Below are positions 1-8,198 of a stretch of 26,406 bases of DNA, in pieces (position 1 is the first letter of the stretch; each line of letters opens with the position of its first letter). The DNA lies in NCBI GenBank assembly GCA_900768005.1, contig CAAGBE010000087.1, forward strand, positions 1 to 26,406, in the 5' to 3' direction. The notes below the pieces were generated by a model. It worked only from the letters and a program-made list of their open reading frames with translations, ran no database searches and was not told the origin of the DNA. Source of the stretch: Clostridia bacterium. Its GTDB lineage: Bacteria; Bacillota; Clostridia; UMGS1883. The translations under genes were made by a program, and so were the position numbers.

Positions 1-311
1 GAGGGAGAGTGGTCGCTCATAGGATTCATTACATAGCCGCTCAATGTATAAACCTTGCCACCCTCCAACTTAATACTTGGAGAATAATCAAGCACATGTG
101 TCGCACGGTCATTACGTACCGCGCCAAAGGGGTTATTTACATATAGTGAAAAACCGCTTTCAAAGGGATTGGAATCGTCAAAAATACCGCCAAACCACAT
201 ATCTGCATCAGCCTGCGTCTCAAAGGAGTACGAGAACTGCTCTGCACCAAAAACGGAAAGAGGAAGAACACACAGCAATATTAAAATGAATGTAAAGATA
301 AATTTTTTCAT
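1..311 (-). CDS. Secreted protein of unknown function, N-terminal 103 codons only
   Basis: An open frame runs leftward off the window edge from an ATG at 311-309, with an AGGAGT ribosome site 7 bases upstream. The first 23 residues form a typical Sec signal peptide: MKK, a hydrophobic stretch rich in F, I and L, and a likely cut after VFG before AEQ. The mature part is rich in aromatic, Gly and Asn residues and includes GGKVYTLSGYV, a pattern reminiscent of beta-sandwich carbohydrate-binding modules such as CBM4/9. That resemblance is by eye only. The protein probably acts at the cell surface or outside the cell. The C-terminal part, and any catalytic domain, lies outside the window. The frame and signal peptide are clear; the function is not. 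Confidence 0.7.
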   Translation of the reverse strand, partial: MKKFIFTFILILLCVLPLSVFGAEQFSYSFETQADADMWFGGIFDDSNPFESGFSLYVNNPFGAVRNDRATHVLDYSPSIKLEGGKVYTLSGYVMNPMSDHSP

Positions 312-338
312 TTTTTTACTCCTGATATTTATACAGAT

Positions 339-367
339 ATTATATTATAAATTACACTGTTTGTCTA
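339..367 (-). promoter_or_regulatory. Sigma-A type promoter for the leftward secreted-protein gene
   Basis: Read on the minus strand, TAGACA (367-362), a 17-base spacer and TATAAT (344-339) match the vegetative consensus at 11 of 12 positions. The -10 lies 27 bases upstream of the start codon at 311. Confidence 0.7.
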
Positions 368-444
368 TAAAAAAGATTTGTAAATATTTTCAACGGAATT
401 TAAAAAAAATAAAAGTTTCCAACACACTAAACTTGGTTAAAATC

Positions 445-473
445 TTGACTATCACATTAAAATAGTGTACAAT
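445..473 (+). promoter_or_regulatory. Sigma-A type promoter for the murJ operon
   Basis: TTGACT (445-450), a 17-base spacer and TACAAT (468-473) lie about 38 bases upstream of the murJ GTG start. Together with the leftward promoter at 339-367 this makes the 312-510 gap a divergent promoter region. Nothing else is evident in it. Confidence 0.75.
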
Positions 474-510
474 ATATAGTTGAGGAGTTATATATAACGG
501 AGGTGAAAGA

Positions 511-2025
511 GTGAGCGGATTGACATATATTATTGTTGTTGCAGGAATACTGCTTGCAAAGGGAATCGGCTTTTTAAGGGATATTGTTTTTGCTTCAGTT
601 TTTGGTGCAAGTACATATACTGATATGTATTTTCAGATTTTCGGGCTTGTTAACCTGATTTTTACGGGTGTCGGAGTTGCTCTTTCAACCCTTGTGATAA
701 AAAATCTTAACAAAGCGGAAAATTCCACCGAGGAGAAAAAACGGGCGTATGTATCACGCTTTATCGGGAAAACCACTCTTTTTACCCTTTTGGTAACGGC
801 TTTAATGTATATTGCTGCAAAGCCGATTGTAAGTGTTCTTCTCCCTGGCCTTGACGATGGGGCTATGGATACTGCCTTAATGCTTATGTACATTATGCTT
901 CCGTCGCTTCTGTTTGTTCTGGTGGCATACATAATTTCAGGTGTACTGCAGAATAACAAGATTTTCTTTATAAGCTCGATTATGAGCCTTCCGTTCAATG
1001 TCATTATTATAAGTTCTCTTTTTGTTCCCGATATAGACATTATAACAGTGCGAATTGTTACAACAATCGGCTGGTTTTTACACATAGTAATTCAGCTTCC
1101 GTCTTTCTACAAAAGCGGATACAGGCTTTTTGTGAAGCAGAAAGAGAAATTTTTCAAGTCAGGAAAAAACAGTGAAATAATCTGGATTTTCATTTCCAAT
1201 ATGATGTTTCAGGTATGCTTTATGATTGACAAAGCTTTTGTAAGCGGTGACAGCGGTGCGGCATCTACCATAAACTATGCATCAAACCTGTTCATAACAA
1301 TTGCCAGCGTATTCGTTGTGGCAATGAGTAATGTGGTTTTCCCGTCAATCAGTAAAAACTATGAAGAGGGAAATATCGATTATGTAAGGTCACTTCTGCG
1401 GACTATGATAATAATAATGCTTTCAATATTTGTGCCATTTATTCTTGTTACAAGCTGTTTTGGTACAAATGTTATTTCCCTTTTGTATGAAAGGGGAGAA
1501 TTTACTTCTGAACTTGCAAAAACGACGGGCATACTTTTTGCCGTATACACTCTTGGAGCATTCGGCTATGTCTGTCAGGAACTTTTTAACAAAATTCTAT
1601 ATCTTGACGGAAAATATGCATATACGGTAGCTGGAACAATTATAGTAATTGCATTAAAGCCTGTTATAAATGTTTTTGCAGGAAACTACGGTGTAGTGGC
1701 AATTGCTGTTACGACCACCGCGTTGTTTACCCTTTATGCAATCAGCATTGCCCTTGCAATCAGGAAAGTTACGGGAAATTATATTGACCGTGAATTTGTA
1801 AAAAACATCTTAAAAATAGTATTCGCAGGAGTAAGTGCATTGGCAGTTTTTCTGATGTTCAGACTGGTAATGCCTTCTGTCACGGGGGATAGGGTTTTAT
1901 TCCTCGTACCGCTTTCAGCCTGCGGAGTAGTATACATAGGTATACTGTGGGTTTCGGGCATTGTTAAAATAATCCTTAAAAGCAAAAATGCGGATATTCC
2001 GCAGAATAAAGGAGCAGAAAAATGA
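511..2025 (+). CDS. murJ: MurJ/MviN-family lipid II flippase
   Basis: The 504-residue polytopic membrane protein has the length and repeated hydrophobic segments (about 14) of MurJ, which moves lipid II, the peptidoglycan precursor, across the cytoplasmic membrane. N-terminal GIGFLRDIVFASVFG fits the family signature around the essential early arginine, and the central ASNLFITIASVFVVAMSNVVFPSIS segment also looks MurJ-like. The start is GTG, preceded by CGGAGGTG at a good distance. The stop overlaps the next gene in an ATGA arrangement, so the two are translationally coupled. A related MviN-like exporter of another surface polymer is possible, since Clostridia often carry several paralogues. 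Confidence 0.83.
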   Translation: MSGLTYIIVVAGILLAKGIGFLRDIVFASVFGASTYTDMYFQIFGLVNLIFTGVGVALSTLVIKNLNKAENSTEEKKRAYVSRFIGKTTLFTLLVTALMYIAAKPIVSVLLPGLDDGAMDTALMLMYIMLPSLLFVLVAYIISGVLQNNKIFFISSIMSLPFNVIIISSLFVPDIDIITVRIVTTIGWFLHIVIQLPSFYKSGYRLFVKQKEKFFKSGKNSEIIWIFISNMMFQVCFMIDKAFVSGDSGAASTINYASNLFITIASVFVVAMSNVVFPSISKNYEEGNIDYVRSLLRTMIIIMLSIFVPFILVTSCFGTNVISLLYERGEFTSELAKTTGILFAVYTLGAFGYVCQELFNKILYLDGKYAYTVAGTIIVIALKPVINVFAGNYGVVAIAVTTTALFTLYAISIALAIRKVTGNYIDREFVKNILKIVFAGVSALAVFLMFRLVMPSVTGDRVLFLVPLSACGVVYIGILWVSGIVKIILKSKNADIPQNKGAEK

Positions 2026-4040
2026 AAAAACATATTATAATACGAATTGCGGTAATACTTATACTTGCATCTATGCTCATACCTGCTTTCACTATGCGTA
2101 TTTCTAATGAAGCAAAGAATAATGATGTAGTTTTTGCACTTAATTATAACAATGCGTATCAGGCACTTACAGAAGATGAATTTGAAGATTCTCTTGCAGA
2201 AAACAAAAAAATAGGCGTGAAAACTGTCAGTATTGCGGAAGAAAGTCTCAGCACTCTGGTGACGGAGGGCCGTTTAACCTGCATAAATTACAGGGATATG
2301 TGTACAAAATATGATGAAGAAAGTGAAGCTGTTGTATCACTTTTAAAAGATGACCCGAAAATCCGTAAACAAAGCTTCTTACTTATCACAAAGAATCCCG
2401 AAACAAAAGATTTTCTTAATGTTTGGATACCCACAAAATATACCGGAGAAGAATATTTGAAGCTCTCCACCCAAAACGGAATAGACGTTTTTGTGCTTTA
2501 TGAGGGTGGACTCGACAGTAGGGAATTTGCAATCGGATTCAACGAGCAAAAAATACAGAATGCCCATAGTAAAGGGTTTGATATTTCTCTTGCTATGATG
2601 TTTGGTGCTTTTTCAAATTCGGATTATATCGACCGTATAGGTGAATTTGTTGATAAGTACAATATCAGGTATATAAACCTTAAAAATAATGCTAAGTACA
2701 AAGACTCCTCTCCTTATGCAGAGCAAAATACAAAGGCTATGTGCAAGCTCATAAGGGAGAAAAAGCTTTATCTCATAGTAACCGAGAATCAGGACCAGCT
2801 TTCAAATCAGAAGCCTATCGGTTATCAGAAACTGATAGATGCCGCAAAGGGACGGGTTTTAAGAAGCTATGAAACGGTGGACTTTAAAAACGAGGACCTT
2901 GTAGAGGCACGTTATCACCAGATTCTTAATTCCGTGGTGGACAGAAACCTGAGATTTGTTATTATTAATCAGTTTACAAGCTCTAAGGATACATTTCTTG
3001 GTAAAAGTAATAAAACAAATGAGGCAACACGTCTTGTTATGAAAAAGCTTGAAAGCATAGGTTATAACACAAAGGACTACGATACCGTGTTTGATTACTC
3101 CGTAAACAGACGCATGGTATCAGCTATTGCCGTAATACTTATGATTGTTATGGGCGTAACAATGCTGGAGCTTCTTTTCAAAACCCGAATGAAAAAATTA
3201 GAAATATTCGGAATCATAGCGTCTTTCCTTGGAGGAATTGTTACATTAAAGATTCCCGAAAGTCTTTTATATCTGATTCCTACGCTCTTTGCTTCCTTTG
3301 CACCCTGCTTTGCAATAACGATAGTAATGGCATTTTTGAAAGTGATGAAAGAAAAGTATAAAACAGTTATACTCACTCTTTTGACCGTAATTGTGACAGT
3401 TGCTACACTTTCGCTTATGGGCTTTATACAGGCAACGCTACTTTCGGGACTTGATTACTATCTTAACTCTCTCATTTTCCGCGGAATCAAGCTTTCGCTG
3501 ATAGTACCCATACTGTATAGCTTTGCGGCATACGGATTTATATTTAATGATGATAAGGATAAATGGGCATTAAATATAATTGATTTTCTTAATAAGGAAA
3601 TCAGGGTTTACTGGGTTATTTTGGGTGTAGGTGCAGCAGGTGTGGCAGTTATTTACCTTATCAGAAGCGGTAATGTTACCGAAATTTCCTCAATTGAAGC
3701 GTTTATGCGTAACAGCATAGCAGATGTGATGGCTGCCCGTCCGAGAACAAAGGAATTCCTTATCGGATGGCCCGCTCTTGTGCTTTTGGTATATTACATC
3801 AAAAATACCGATATAAAGCTTCTAAGATGGGGATTTGCGGTTGCAAGTTCAATTCTCTTTGCATCTGTTATAAACAGCTTCTGCCACGTCTTTACCGCGG
3901 CAGGAACTATCTACTCAAGACTTATTAATGGACTTTTTGTAGGTGCTTTCGTAGCAATAGCAGCAGTAATATTGAATGTGGTAGTAATCAGATTTGTGAA
4001 ATGGGCAATTAAAAAATATAACTTGAACGCCGGACGGTGA
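2022..4040 (+). CDS. DUF5693-type membrane protein, probable cell-envelope function
   Basis: The 672-residue protein has three parts: an N-terminal membrane anchor (about residues 5-25), a long hydrophilic region that should be extracytoplasmic (about 26-360), and a C-terminal block of many membrane helices starting near residue 366. This architecture and the sequence style match what I remember of DUF5693 proteins of Clostridia, which are often found near genes for surface-polymer assembly; I could not search to confirm it. The outer part (for example SYETVDF and the FVIINQF strand) could be a barrel-like fold, but I see no catalytic signature I trust. It overlaps murJ by 4 bases, which suggests work on the same envelope process. 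Its biochemical role is unknown. Confidence 0.7.
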   Translation: MKKHIIIRIAVILILASMLIPAFTMRISNEAKNNDVVFALNYNNAYQALTEDEFEDSLAENKKIGVKTVSIAEESLSTLVTEGRLTCINYRDMCTKYDEESEAVVSLLKDDPKIRKQSFLLITKNPETKDFLNVWIPTKYTGEEYLKLSTQNGIDVFVLYEGGLDSREFAIGFNEQKIQNAHSKGFDISLAMMFGAFSNSDYIDRIGEFVDKYNIRYINLKNNAKYKDSSPYAEQNTKAMCKLIREKKLYLIVTENQDQLSNQKPIGYQKLIDAAKGRVLRSYETVDFKNEDLVEARYHQILNSVVDRNLRFVIINQFTSSKDTFLGKSNKTNEATRLVMKKLESIGYNTKDYDTVFDYSVNRRMVSAIAVILMIVMGVTMLELLFKTRMKKLEIFGIIASFLGGIVTLKIPESLLYLIPTLFASFAPCFAITIVMAFLKVMKEKYKTVILTLLTVIVTVATLSLMGFIQATLLSGLDYYLNSLIFRGIKLSLIVPILYSFAAYGFIFNDDKDKWALNIIDFLNKEIRVYWVILGVGAAGVAVIYLIRSGNVTEISSIEAFMRNSIADVMAARPRTKEFLIGWPALVLLVYYIKNTDIKLLRWGFAVASSILFASVINSFCHVFTAAGTIYSRLINGLFVGAFVAIAAVILNVVVIRFVKWAIKKYNLNAGR

Positions 4041-4044
4041 TAAA

Positions 4045-5037
4045 ATGGCAAATTACCTTACGACTCAAAAGGCGTTTCGGACTCTTATCTCATCTGCCCG
4101 CAATAATAAAGTAGGGCAAGCGTACATTTTTGAGGGAATGAAAGGTGTGGGAAAATTCACCTGTGCAAGGATTTTTGCAAATGCAATCCATTGTACGGGC
4201 GACCTAAAACCCTGCGGAGTGTGTCCCGACTGCAAAAAGCACGCGGCAAACACCCACAGCGACCTTTTCATTATCGGCGGAGAGGGCAGCATAACAGTTG
4301 ACGACATTCGTTCTATGAATGAAGAGCTGTATATAAAGCCTGCTCTTTCGGAAAGGAAAATCTTTATAATCCGCGGTGCTGACAATATGAACGATGCGGC
4401 ACAGAACGCTCTTTTAAAGTCCTTTGAGGAGCCCCCTCAATACGCGGTTATAATTCTTCTTTCAGAAAATGTAAAGAATCTGCTTCCAACCATCAGGTCA
4501 AGGGGAAGCAGGGTAGAGTTTGAGCCTTTTGCTGAGAAAGAAATATATGATTTCATCCTTCGTCAGTATCCGCTGAAAAAGGATATAGTAGCTTTTGCCG
4601 CCCTTTACAGCGGAGGAATTATCGGCAGAGCAATAGATATTTGTGAGGATGAAGAATTTTTTAACATAAGGAAAACAATGTTTGAAAGAATCGGCAAAAT
4701 GACAGGTGACAGAATCTCCGTTTTAGAGGTTTCGGATTCTTTCGGAGTAAAGAGCAAGACAAAGTTTGTCGGCTGCGACTTGTATTTTGACCTGTTCACA
4801 AGCTTTATGCGTGATGTTATGGCACAAAAGTCGGGCGGCCGCATAATAAACAGTGATATGATGCCGTATATTGAAGCTTTTTCTTCAAAGGTTACGCTTG
4901 CATCTGTGCTGAGCATTATAGAAAGAACTGCAAAAACCCGCTCACAGCTTAATAAATCAATGAATTACGAGCTGTGGATAATGAATATGCTTATAAATTG
5001 TTGGGAGGATATCCATGGTAAAGGTAGTAGGAGTTAA
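4045..5037 (+). CDS. holB: DNA polymerase III delta' subunit (clamp loader)
   Basis: The 330-residue protein is an AAA+ clamp-loader subunit that helps load the sliding clamp on DNA. Visible features are a P-loop-like GMKGVGKFT (near residue 35), a zinc-binding cysteine cluster (CTGDLKPCGVCPDC, about 50-63), and the conserved AQNALLKSFEEPP helix (about 119-131). The sensor-1 region reads TIRSRGSR where the family normally has SRC, a small departure with the arginine kept. The following gene is the yaaT/ricT homologue, the same order as in Bacillus subtilis (holB-yaaT). That supports delta' over the gamma/tau subunit DnaX, which would be longer. It starts 4 bases after DUF5693 and overlaps the next gene by 23 bases. 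Confidence 0.9.
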   Translation: MANYLTTQKAFRTLISSARNNKVGQAYIFEGMKGVGKFTCARIFANAIHCTGDLKPCGVCPDCKKHAANTHSDLFIIGGEGSITVDDIRSMNEELYIKPALSERKIFIIRGADNMNDAAQNALLKSFEEPPQYAVIILLSENVKNLLPTIRSRGSRVEFEPFAEKEIYDFILRQYPLKKDIVAFAALYSGGIIGRAIDICEDEEFFNIRKTMFERIGKMTGDRISVLEVSDSFGVKSKTKFVGCDLYFDLFTSFMRDVMAQKSGGRIINSDMMPYIEAFSSKVTLASVLSIIERTAKTRSQLNKSMNYELWIMNMLINCWEDIHGKGSRS

Positions 5038-5887
5038 ATTTAAAGATACGGGTAAGGCGTACTTTTTTGCCCCCGGAAAACATAATCCAGAGGTAGGAGA
5101 AGAGGTTATCGTAGAAACTTCAAGAGGGCTTGAATTTGGAAGGGTTTCTATGTCTATAAAAGAAATTGCGGAGGAGGAAATTGTTTCCCCGCTCAAGGAA
5201 ATAGTGCGTATAGCTACCGAAAATGACAAAGCTCAGGTTCAGAAGAATAAGAAAAAAGAGCAGGAAGCCTTTGGAATTTGCGAGGAAAAAATAGCAGCCC
5301 ACAACCTTGATATGAAGCTTGTGGATGTTGAATATACCTTTGATGGAAACAAGATTCTTTTCTATTTCACGGCTGAGGGAAGAGTTGACTTCCGTGAACT
5401 TGTAAAGGACCTTGCATCAGTATTCAGAACAAGAATTGAGCTTCGTCAGATAGGTATCCGTGACGAGGCAAAGATGCTCGGAGGTATCGGTATCTGCGGA
5501 AGAAGTCTTTGCTGCAGCACTTATCTTGACGGCTTTCATCCCGTGTCAATCAAAATGGCAAAGGAGCAGGGACTTTCCCTTAACCCCACCAAAATTTCGG
5601 GTAATTGCGGAAGACTTATGTGCTGCCTTAAATACGAGCAGAACTGCTATGACGAATTTTCAAAAATTGCTCCCTCGGTAGGTGCTGTTGTATCTACTCC
5701 CAACGGAAAGGGTATCGTGCAGAGTACTACTATTTTAAAGGGTATTGCAAAAGTAAAGCTCGAGGATGACGGGGAAGCACAGGTGCAGGAATTCAGCTTC
5801 CACGACCTTAAAATCCTTAAGAATAATAAACAGCACGAAAATAATGATGCAGATATGAAGGAGCTTAAAAAACTGGAGGATAACTGA
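5015..5887 (+). CDS. ricT: PSP1-domain protein RicT (YaaT)
   Basis: The 290-residue protein carries the hallmark cysteine-rich PSP1/YaaT segment: GGIGICGRSLCCSTYL followed by SGNCGRLMCCLKYE (about residues 149-210). In B. subtilis RicT (YaaT) acts with RicA and RicF in a complex that binds Fe-S clusters, influences sporulation and competence, and supports RNase Y-dependent mRNA processing. Whether the partners exist in this genome cannot be seen here. The start ATG at 5015 lies inside the end of holB and has an excellent GGGAGGA site. The acidic and lysine-rich tail (from about residue 270) looks disordered. The stop overlaps the next start by one base (TGATG). Confidence 0.9.
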   Translation: MVKVVGVKFKDTGKAYFFAPGKHNPEVGEEVIVETSRGLEFGRVSMSIKEIAEEEIVSPLKEIVRIATENDKAQVQKNKKKEQEAFGICEEKIAAHNLDMKLVDVEYTFDGNKILFYFTAEGRVDFRELVKDLASVFRTRIELRQIGIRDEAKMLGGIGICGRSLCCSTYLDGFHPVSIKMAKEQGLSLNPTKISGNCGRLMCCLKYEQNCYDEFSKIAPSVGAVVSTPNGKGIVQSTTILKGIAKVKLEDDGEAQVQEFSFHDLKILKNNKQHENNDADMKELKKLEDN

Positions 5888-6846
5888 TGAAAATAGTTCT
5901 TCTTGATACAGCAACAATGGGAAACGATATGGAGTTTTCCTGTATAGAAAGGCTTGGAGAGTGCGTCAAATACGAAAATACTCTCAGCGGAGAAGTTTCC
6001 GAAAGAATAAAGGATGCTGATGTTGTTGTTATCAACAAAGTACAGCTTGGCAGGGAAGTTCTTAAAGAAGCAAAGAATCTCAAGCTTATCTGTGTTTTTG
6101 CAATAGGCTATAACAATGTGGATATAGAATACTGCAGAGAAAACAATATCCGTGTCAGAAATGTTCCGGGTTATTGTGTGGAAAGTGTGTGTCAGCATAC
6201 CTTTGCACTTCTCTTTATGCTGATGGAAAATATGCGTTACTATGACGATTTCGTAAAAGACGGAAGTTACAGTAAAAGCGGAGTTGCAAATCACCTTGGA
6301 AAACCGTTTTTTGAAATAGCGGGCAAGAAGTGGGGTATTATCGGTATGGGTGCAATCGGCAGAGCGGTAGCTGACTGTGCAGCCGCTTTCGGTGCAGAAG
6401 TGTGCTATTCAAGTATAAGCGGTGTAGTCCGTAAAGAAAAGTACGAAAATGTTGACCTTATTACACTTCTTACGGAGTGTGACATTATTTCTGTGCACGC
6501 CCCCCTTAATGAAAAAACAATGCATCTTATAGGCGAAAAAGAGCTTAAAATGATGAAGAAATCTGCATACATAGTCAACGTCGGCAGAGGTGCCGTTATA
6601 GACGAAAAAGCCCTTGCAGAAGCAATTGATGAGGATATTATAGGCGGTGCGGCACTTGATGTCTTTACAACCGAGCCGCCAGAGGCTACTTCTCCCATAA
6701 TGAATGTAAAAAATAAAGAGAGAATTGTTTATACCCCACATACTGCGTGGTCGTCGGTGGAAGCAAGGAAAAGATGTATCTCTATGACAGCAGACAATAT
6801 AGATGCTTTTATAAAAGGCGAATCACGAAATGACGTTTGGAGCTAG
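5887..6846 (+). CDS. NAD-dependent D-2-hydroxyacid dehydrogenase
   Basis: The 319-residue protein interconverts a 2-keto acid and a D-2-hydroxy acid with NAD(P)H. The Rossmann motif GMGAIG is at residues 153-158. The catalytic trio typical of the family is visible: Arg in VNVGRGAVIDE, Glu in DVFTTEPPE and His in TPHTAWSS. The sequence looks closest to the glycerate dehydrogenase/hydroxypyruvate reductase branch, but substrate cannot be read from the motifs. A D-lactate or 2-hydroxyisocaproate enzyme is also possible. It is translationally coupled to ricT (one-base overlap) and followed at once by an AEC-family carrier that might move its substrate or product. Confidence 0.85.
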   Translation: MKIVLLDTATMGNDMEFSCIERLGECVKYENTLSGEVSERIKDADVVVINKVQLGREVLKEAKNLKLICVFAIGYNNVDIEYCRENNIRVRNVPGYCVESVCQHTFALLFMLMENMRYYDDFVKDGSYSKSGVANHLGKPFFEIAGKKWGIIGMGAIGRAVADCAAAFGAEVCYSSISGVVRKEKYENVDLITLLTECDIISVHAPLNEKTMHLIGEKELKMMKKSAYIVNVGRGAVIDEKALAEAIDEDIIGGAALDVFTTEPPEATSPIMNVKNKERIVYTPHTAWSSVEARKRCISMTADNIDAFIKGESRNDVWS

Positions 6847-6848
6847 TT

Positions 6849-7787
6849 ATGGAAAATTTAAAGCTTTCTTTTGAGATTATAGCACCTCTTTTGATATTGA
6901 TGCTTTTAGGTGGCTTTTTGCGTAAAATACAAGTATTTGATGATAATACAGTGAAGAAGATGAATGCATCCATTTTCAAGGTGTTTCTTCCTACACTCAT
7001 ATTTTATAATTTATATAATTCTTCTGTAGATGATGTGAAAGATATTAGTACGGCACTTTATGCCGCAGGTGTAATACTTTGTGCTTTTTTACTGTCTGCC
7101 GTAATAGTTTCACTTGTTGAAAAGGACAATGCAAAATGTGGTGCTATGGTGCAGGGAATGTGCCGCAGTAACTTTGTTATTTTCGGTGTGCCACTTTGCG
7201 TTTCAATCTGCGGAGAGTGGATTGCAGGAAAGATTTCCGTTGCAGTTGCAATTGTTGTACCCCTTTTAAACGTCTTATCGGTAATTGTGCTGGAGTTTTT
7301 CCGAGGGGGAAAGCCCAGCTTTAAGAAGATGCTCAAGGGCGTTGTTACAAATCCCCTTATCATAGCATCGATTCTCGGAATAATCGTACTGATTTCGGGA
7401 ATAAAGCTTCCCGCCCTTGCAGAAAAATCAGTAGGAGATGTAGCAAAAATTGCGACCCCTCTTGCACTTATTCTTTTGGGTGCATCAGTAAACCTGAGAA
7501 GTGTAAAGGGAAACCTCAAACAGCTTATAATTGCCGTTTCGGGGAAGCTTGTGATAATTCCATTTGCAGGAATAATCATAGCGGCACTTATGGGTATGCG
7601 TGGGGGAGATATTGCACTTCTCATTGCCGCATTGGCATCGCCTACGGCAGTTTCGTCATATCCTATGGCTCTGCAGATGGAAAGCGACGGCGAGCTTGCC
7701 GCACAGATTGTAGCTTTTAACACAGCAATATGTATCATAACCGTTTTCCTGTGGGTATTTGTGTTGAAACAACTTGGTTTATTGTAA
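6849..7787 (+). CDS. AEC-family (auxin efflux carrier/malate permease type) transporter
   Basis: A membrane protein of 312 residues with about ten hydrophobic helices in two halves fits the AEC family, whose bacterial members include malate and other organic-acid permeases. Family-like pieces are LILMLLGGFLRK at the start, the middle TNPLIIASILGI and the late PTAVSSYPMALQM. I start it at the ATG at 6849, because GGAG (6839-6842) sits six bases upstream. The in-frame TTG at 6837 is possible but would place that ribosome site inside the gene. It follows the hydroxyacid dehydrogenase with no gap and is the last gene before the operon's terminator. The substrate is unknown; an organic acid is a reasonable guess from the neighbour. 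Confidence 0.83.
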   Translation: MENLKLSFEIIAPLLILMLLGGFLRKIQVFDDNTVKKMNASIFKVFLPTLIFYNLYNSSVDDVKDISTALYAAGVILCAFLLSAVIVSLVEKDNAKCGAMVQGMCRSNFVIFGVPLCVSICGEWIAGKISVAVAIVVPLLNVLSVIVLEFFRGGKPSFKKMLKGVVTNPLIIASILGIIVLISGIKLPALAEKSVGDVAKIATPLALILLGASVNLRSVKGNLKQLIIAVSGKLVIIPFAGIIIAALMGMRGGDIALLIAALASPTAVSSYPMALQMESDGELAAQIVAFNTAICIITVFLWVFVLKQLGLL

Positions 7788-7789
7788 TA

Positions 7790-7825
7790 AAAAAGGAATG
7801 CAATTTGCATTCCTTTTTCTTTTTA
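7790..7825. terminator. Bidirectional rho-independent terminator between the murJ operon and rnpB
   Basis: AAAAAGGAATGCAA (7790-7803) pairs with TTGCATTCCTTTTT (7805-7818). T-runs follow on the plus strand and, read leftward, on the minus strand. The two transcription units converge here, so one hairpin can end both. Confidence 0.85.
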
Positions 7826-7830
7826 ATTAT

Positions 7831-8165
7831 GAGTAATCCTGTAAGCCGAGTTCTGTCGTTTAAAACGGTCATCTATCTACGCCGTATATCTCTACACGGC
7901 TCCAGCCGCCCGTCGGATTATAGGTCGGACAAACCAATCCTGTCGGCGTTGCTTCGGATGGGGTTTACATGGCACAAAGCGTTACCGCAATGTCGGTGGG
8001 CTCTTACCCCGCCTTTCCACCCTTACTTGTATAACAAGCGGTTTATTTCTGTTGCACTTTCCTTAGAGTCGCCTCCACCGGGATTTCTCCGGCATCCTGT
8101 CCTGCGAAGCTCGGACTTTCCTCATCAGTACAAATGTACTGCCGCGACCGTTCAGATTACTCGGT
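7831..8165 (-). ncRNA. rnpB: RNase P RNA, bacterial class A
   Basis: On the minus strand this region has the diagnostic conserved pieces of the catalytic RNA that trims the 5' leader of pre-tRNAs. GAGGAAAGTCCGAGC lies near the 5' end (P4 strand), GGTGGAGGCGACTC and AAGGAAAGTGCAACAG come next, then GGTAAGAGCCCACC, and ACAGAACTCGGCTTAC closes the 3' end. The ends are fixed by helix P1: GAGTAATC (8162-8155) pairs with GATTACTC (7838-7831). The length of about 332-335 nt is right for type A. The upstream promoter gives a transcript start near 8163-8165. Downstream lies the terminator at 7790-7825. Any protein ORF across this stretch is spurious. Confidence 0.96.
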
Positions 8166-8169
8166 GTCT

Positions 8170-8198
8170 ATATTAGCACAATATTCTGTCGGTGTCAA
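8170..8198 (-). promoter_or_regulatory. Promoter of rnpB, overlapping the end of nif3
   Basis: Read on the minus strand: TTGACA (8198-8193), a 17-base spacer and TAATAT (8175-8170). The nif3 stop codon TAA (8175-8173) is the first half of the -10 hexamer. The inferred start point falls at the 5' end of helix P1 of RNase P RNA. Confidence 0.75.

Noticed and set aside
77..465. Short rightward frames in the first 465 bases
   Set aside because: They lie opposite the signal-peptide gene on the minus strand or in the promoter gap, with no ribosome sites.
6837..6848. TTG start for the AEC carrier
   Set aside because: The ATG at 6849 has GGAG six bases upstream; the TTG has no better site.
7730..8176. 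A 148-codon rightward open frame after the AEC gene
   Set aside because: It overlaps the terminator and runs antisense across RNase P RNA, whose conserved blocks explain the whole region.
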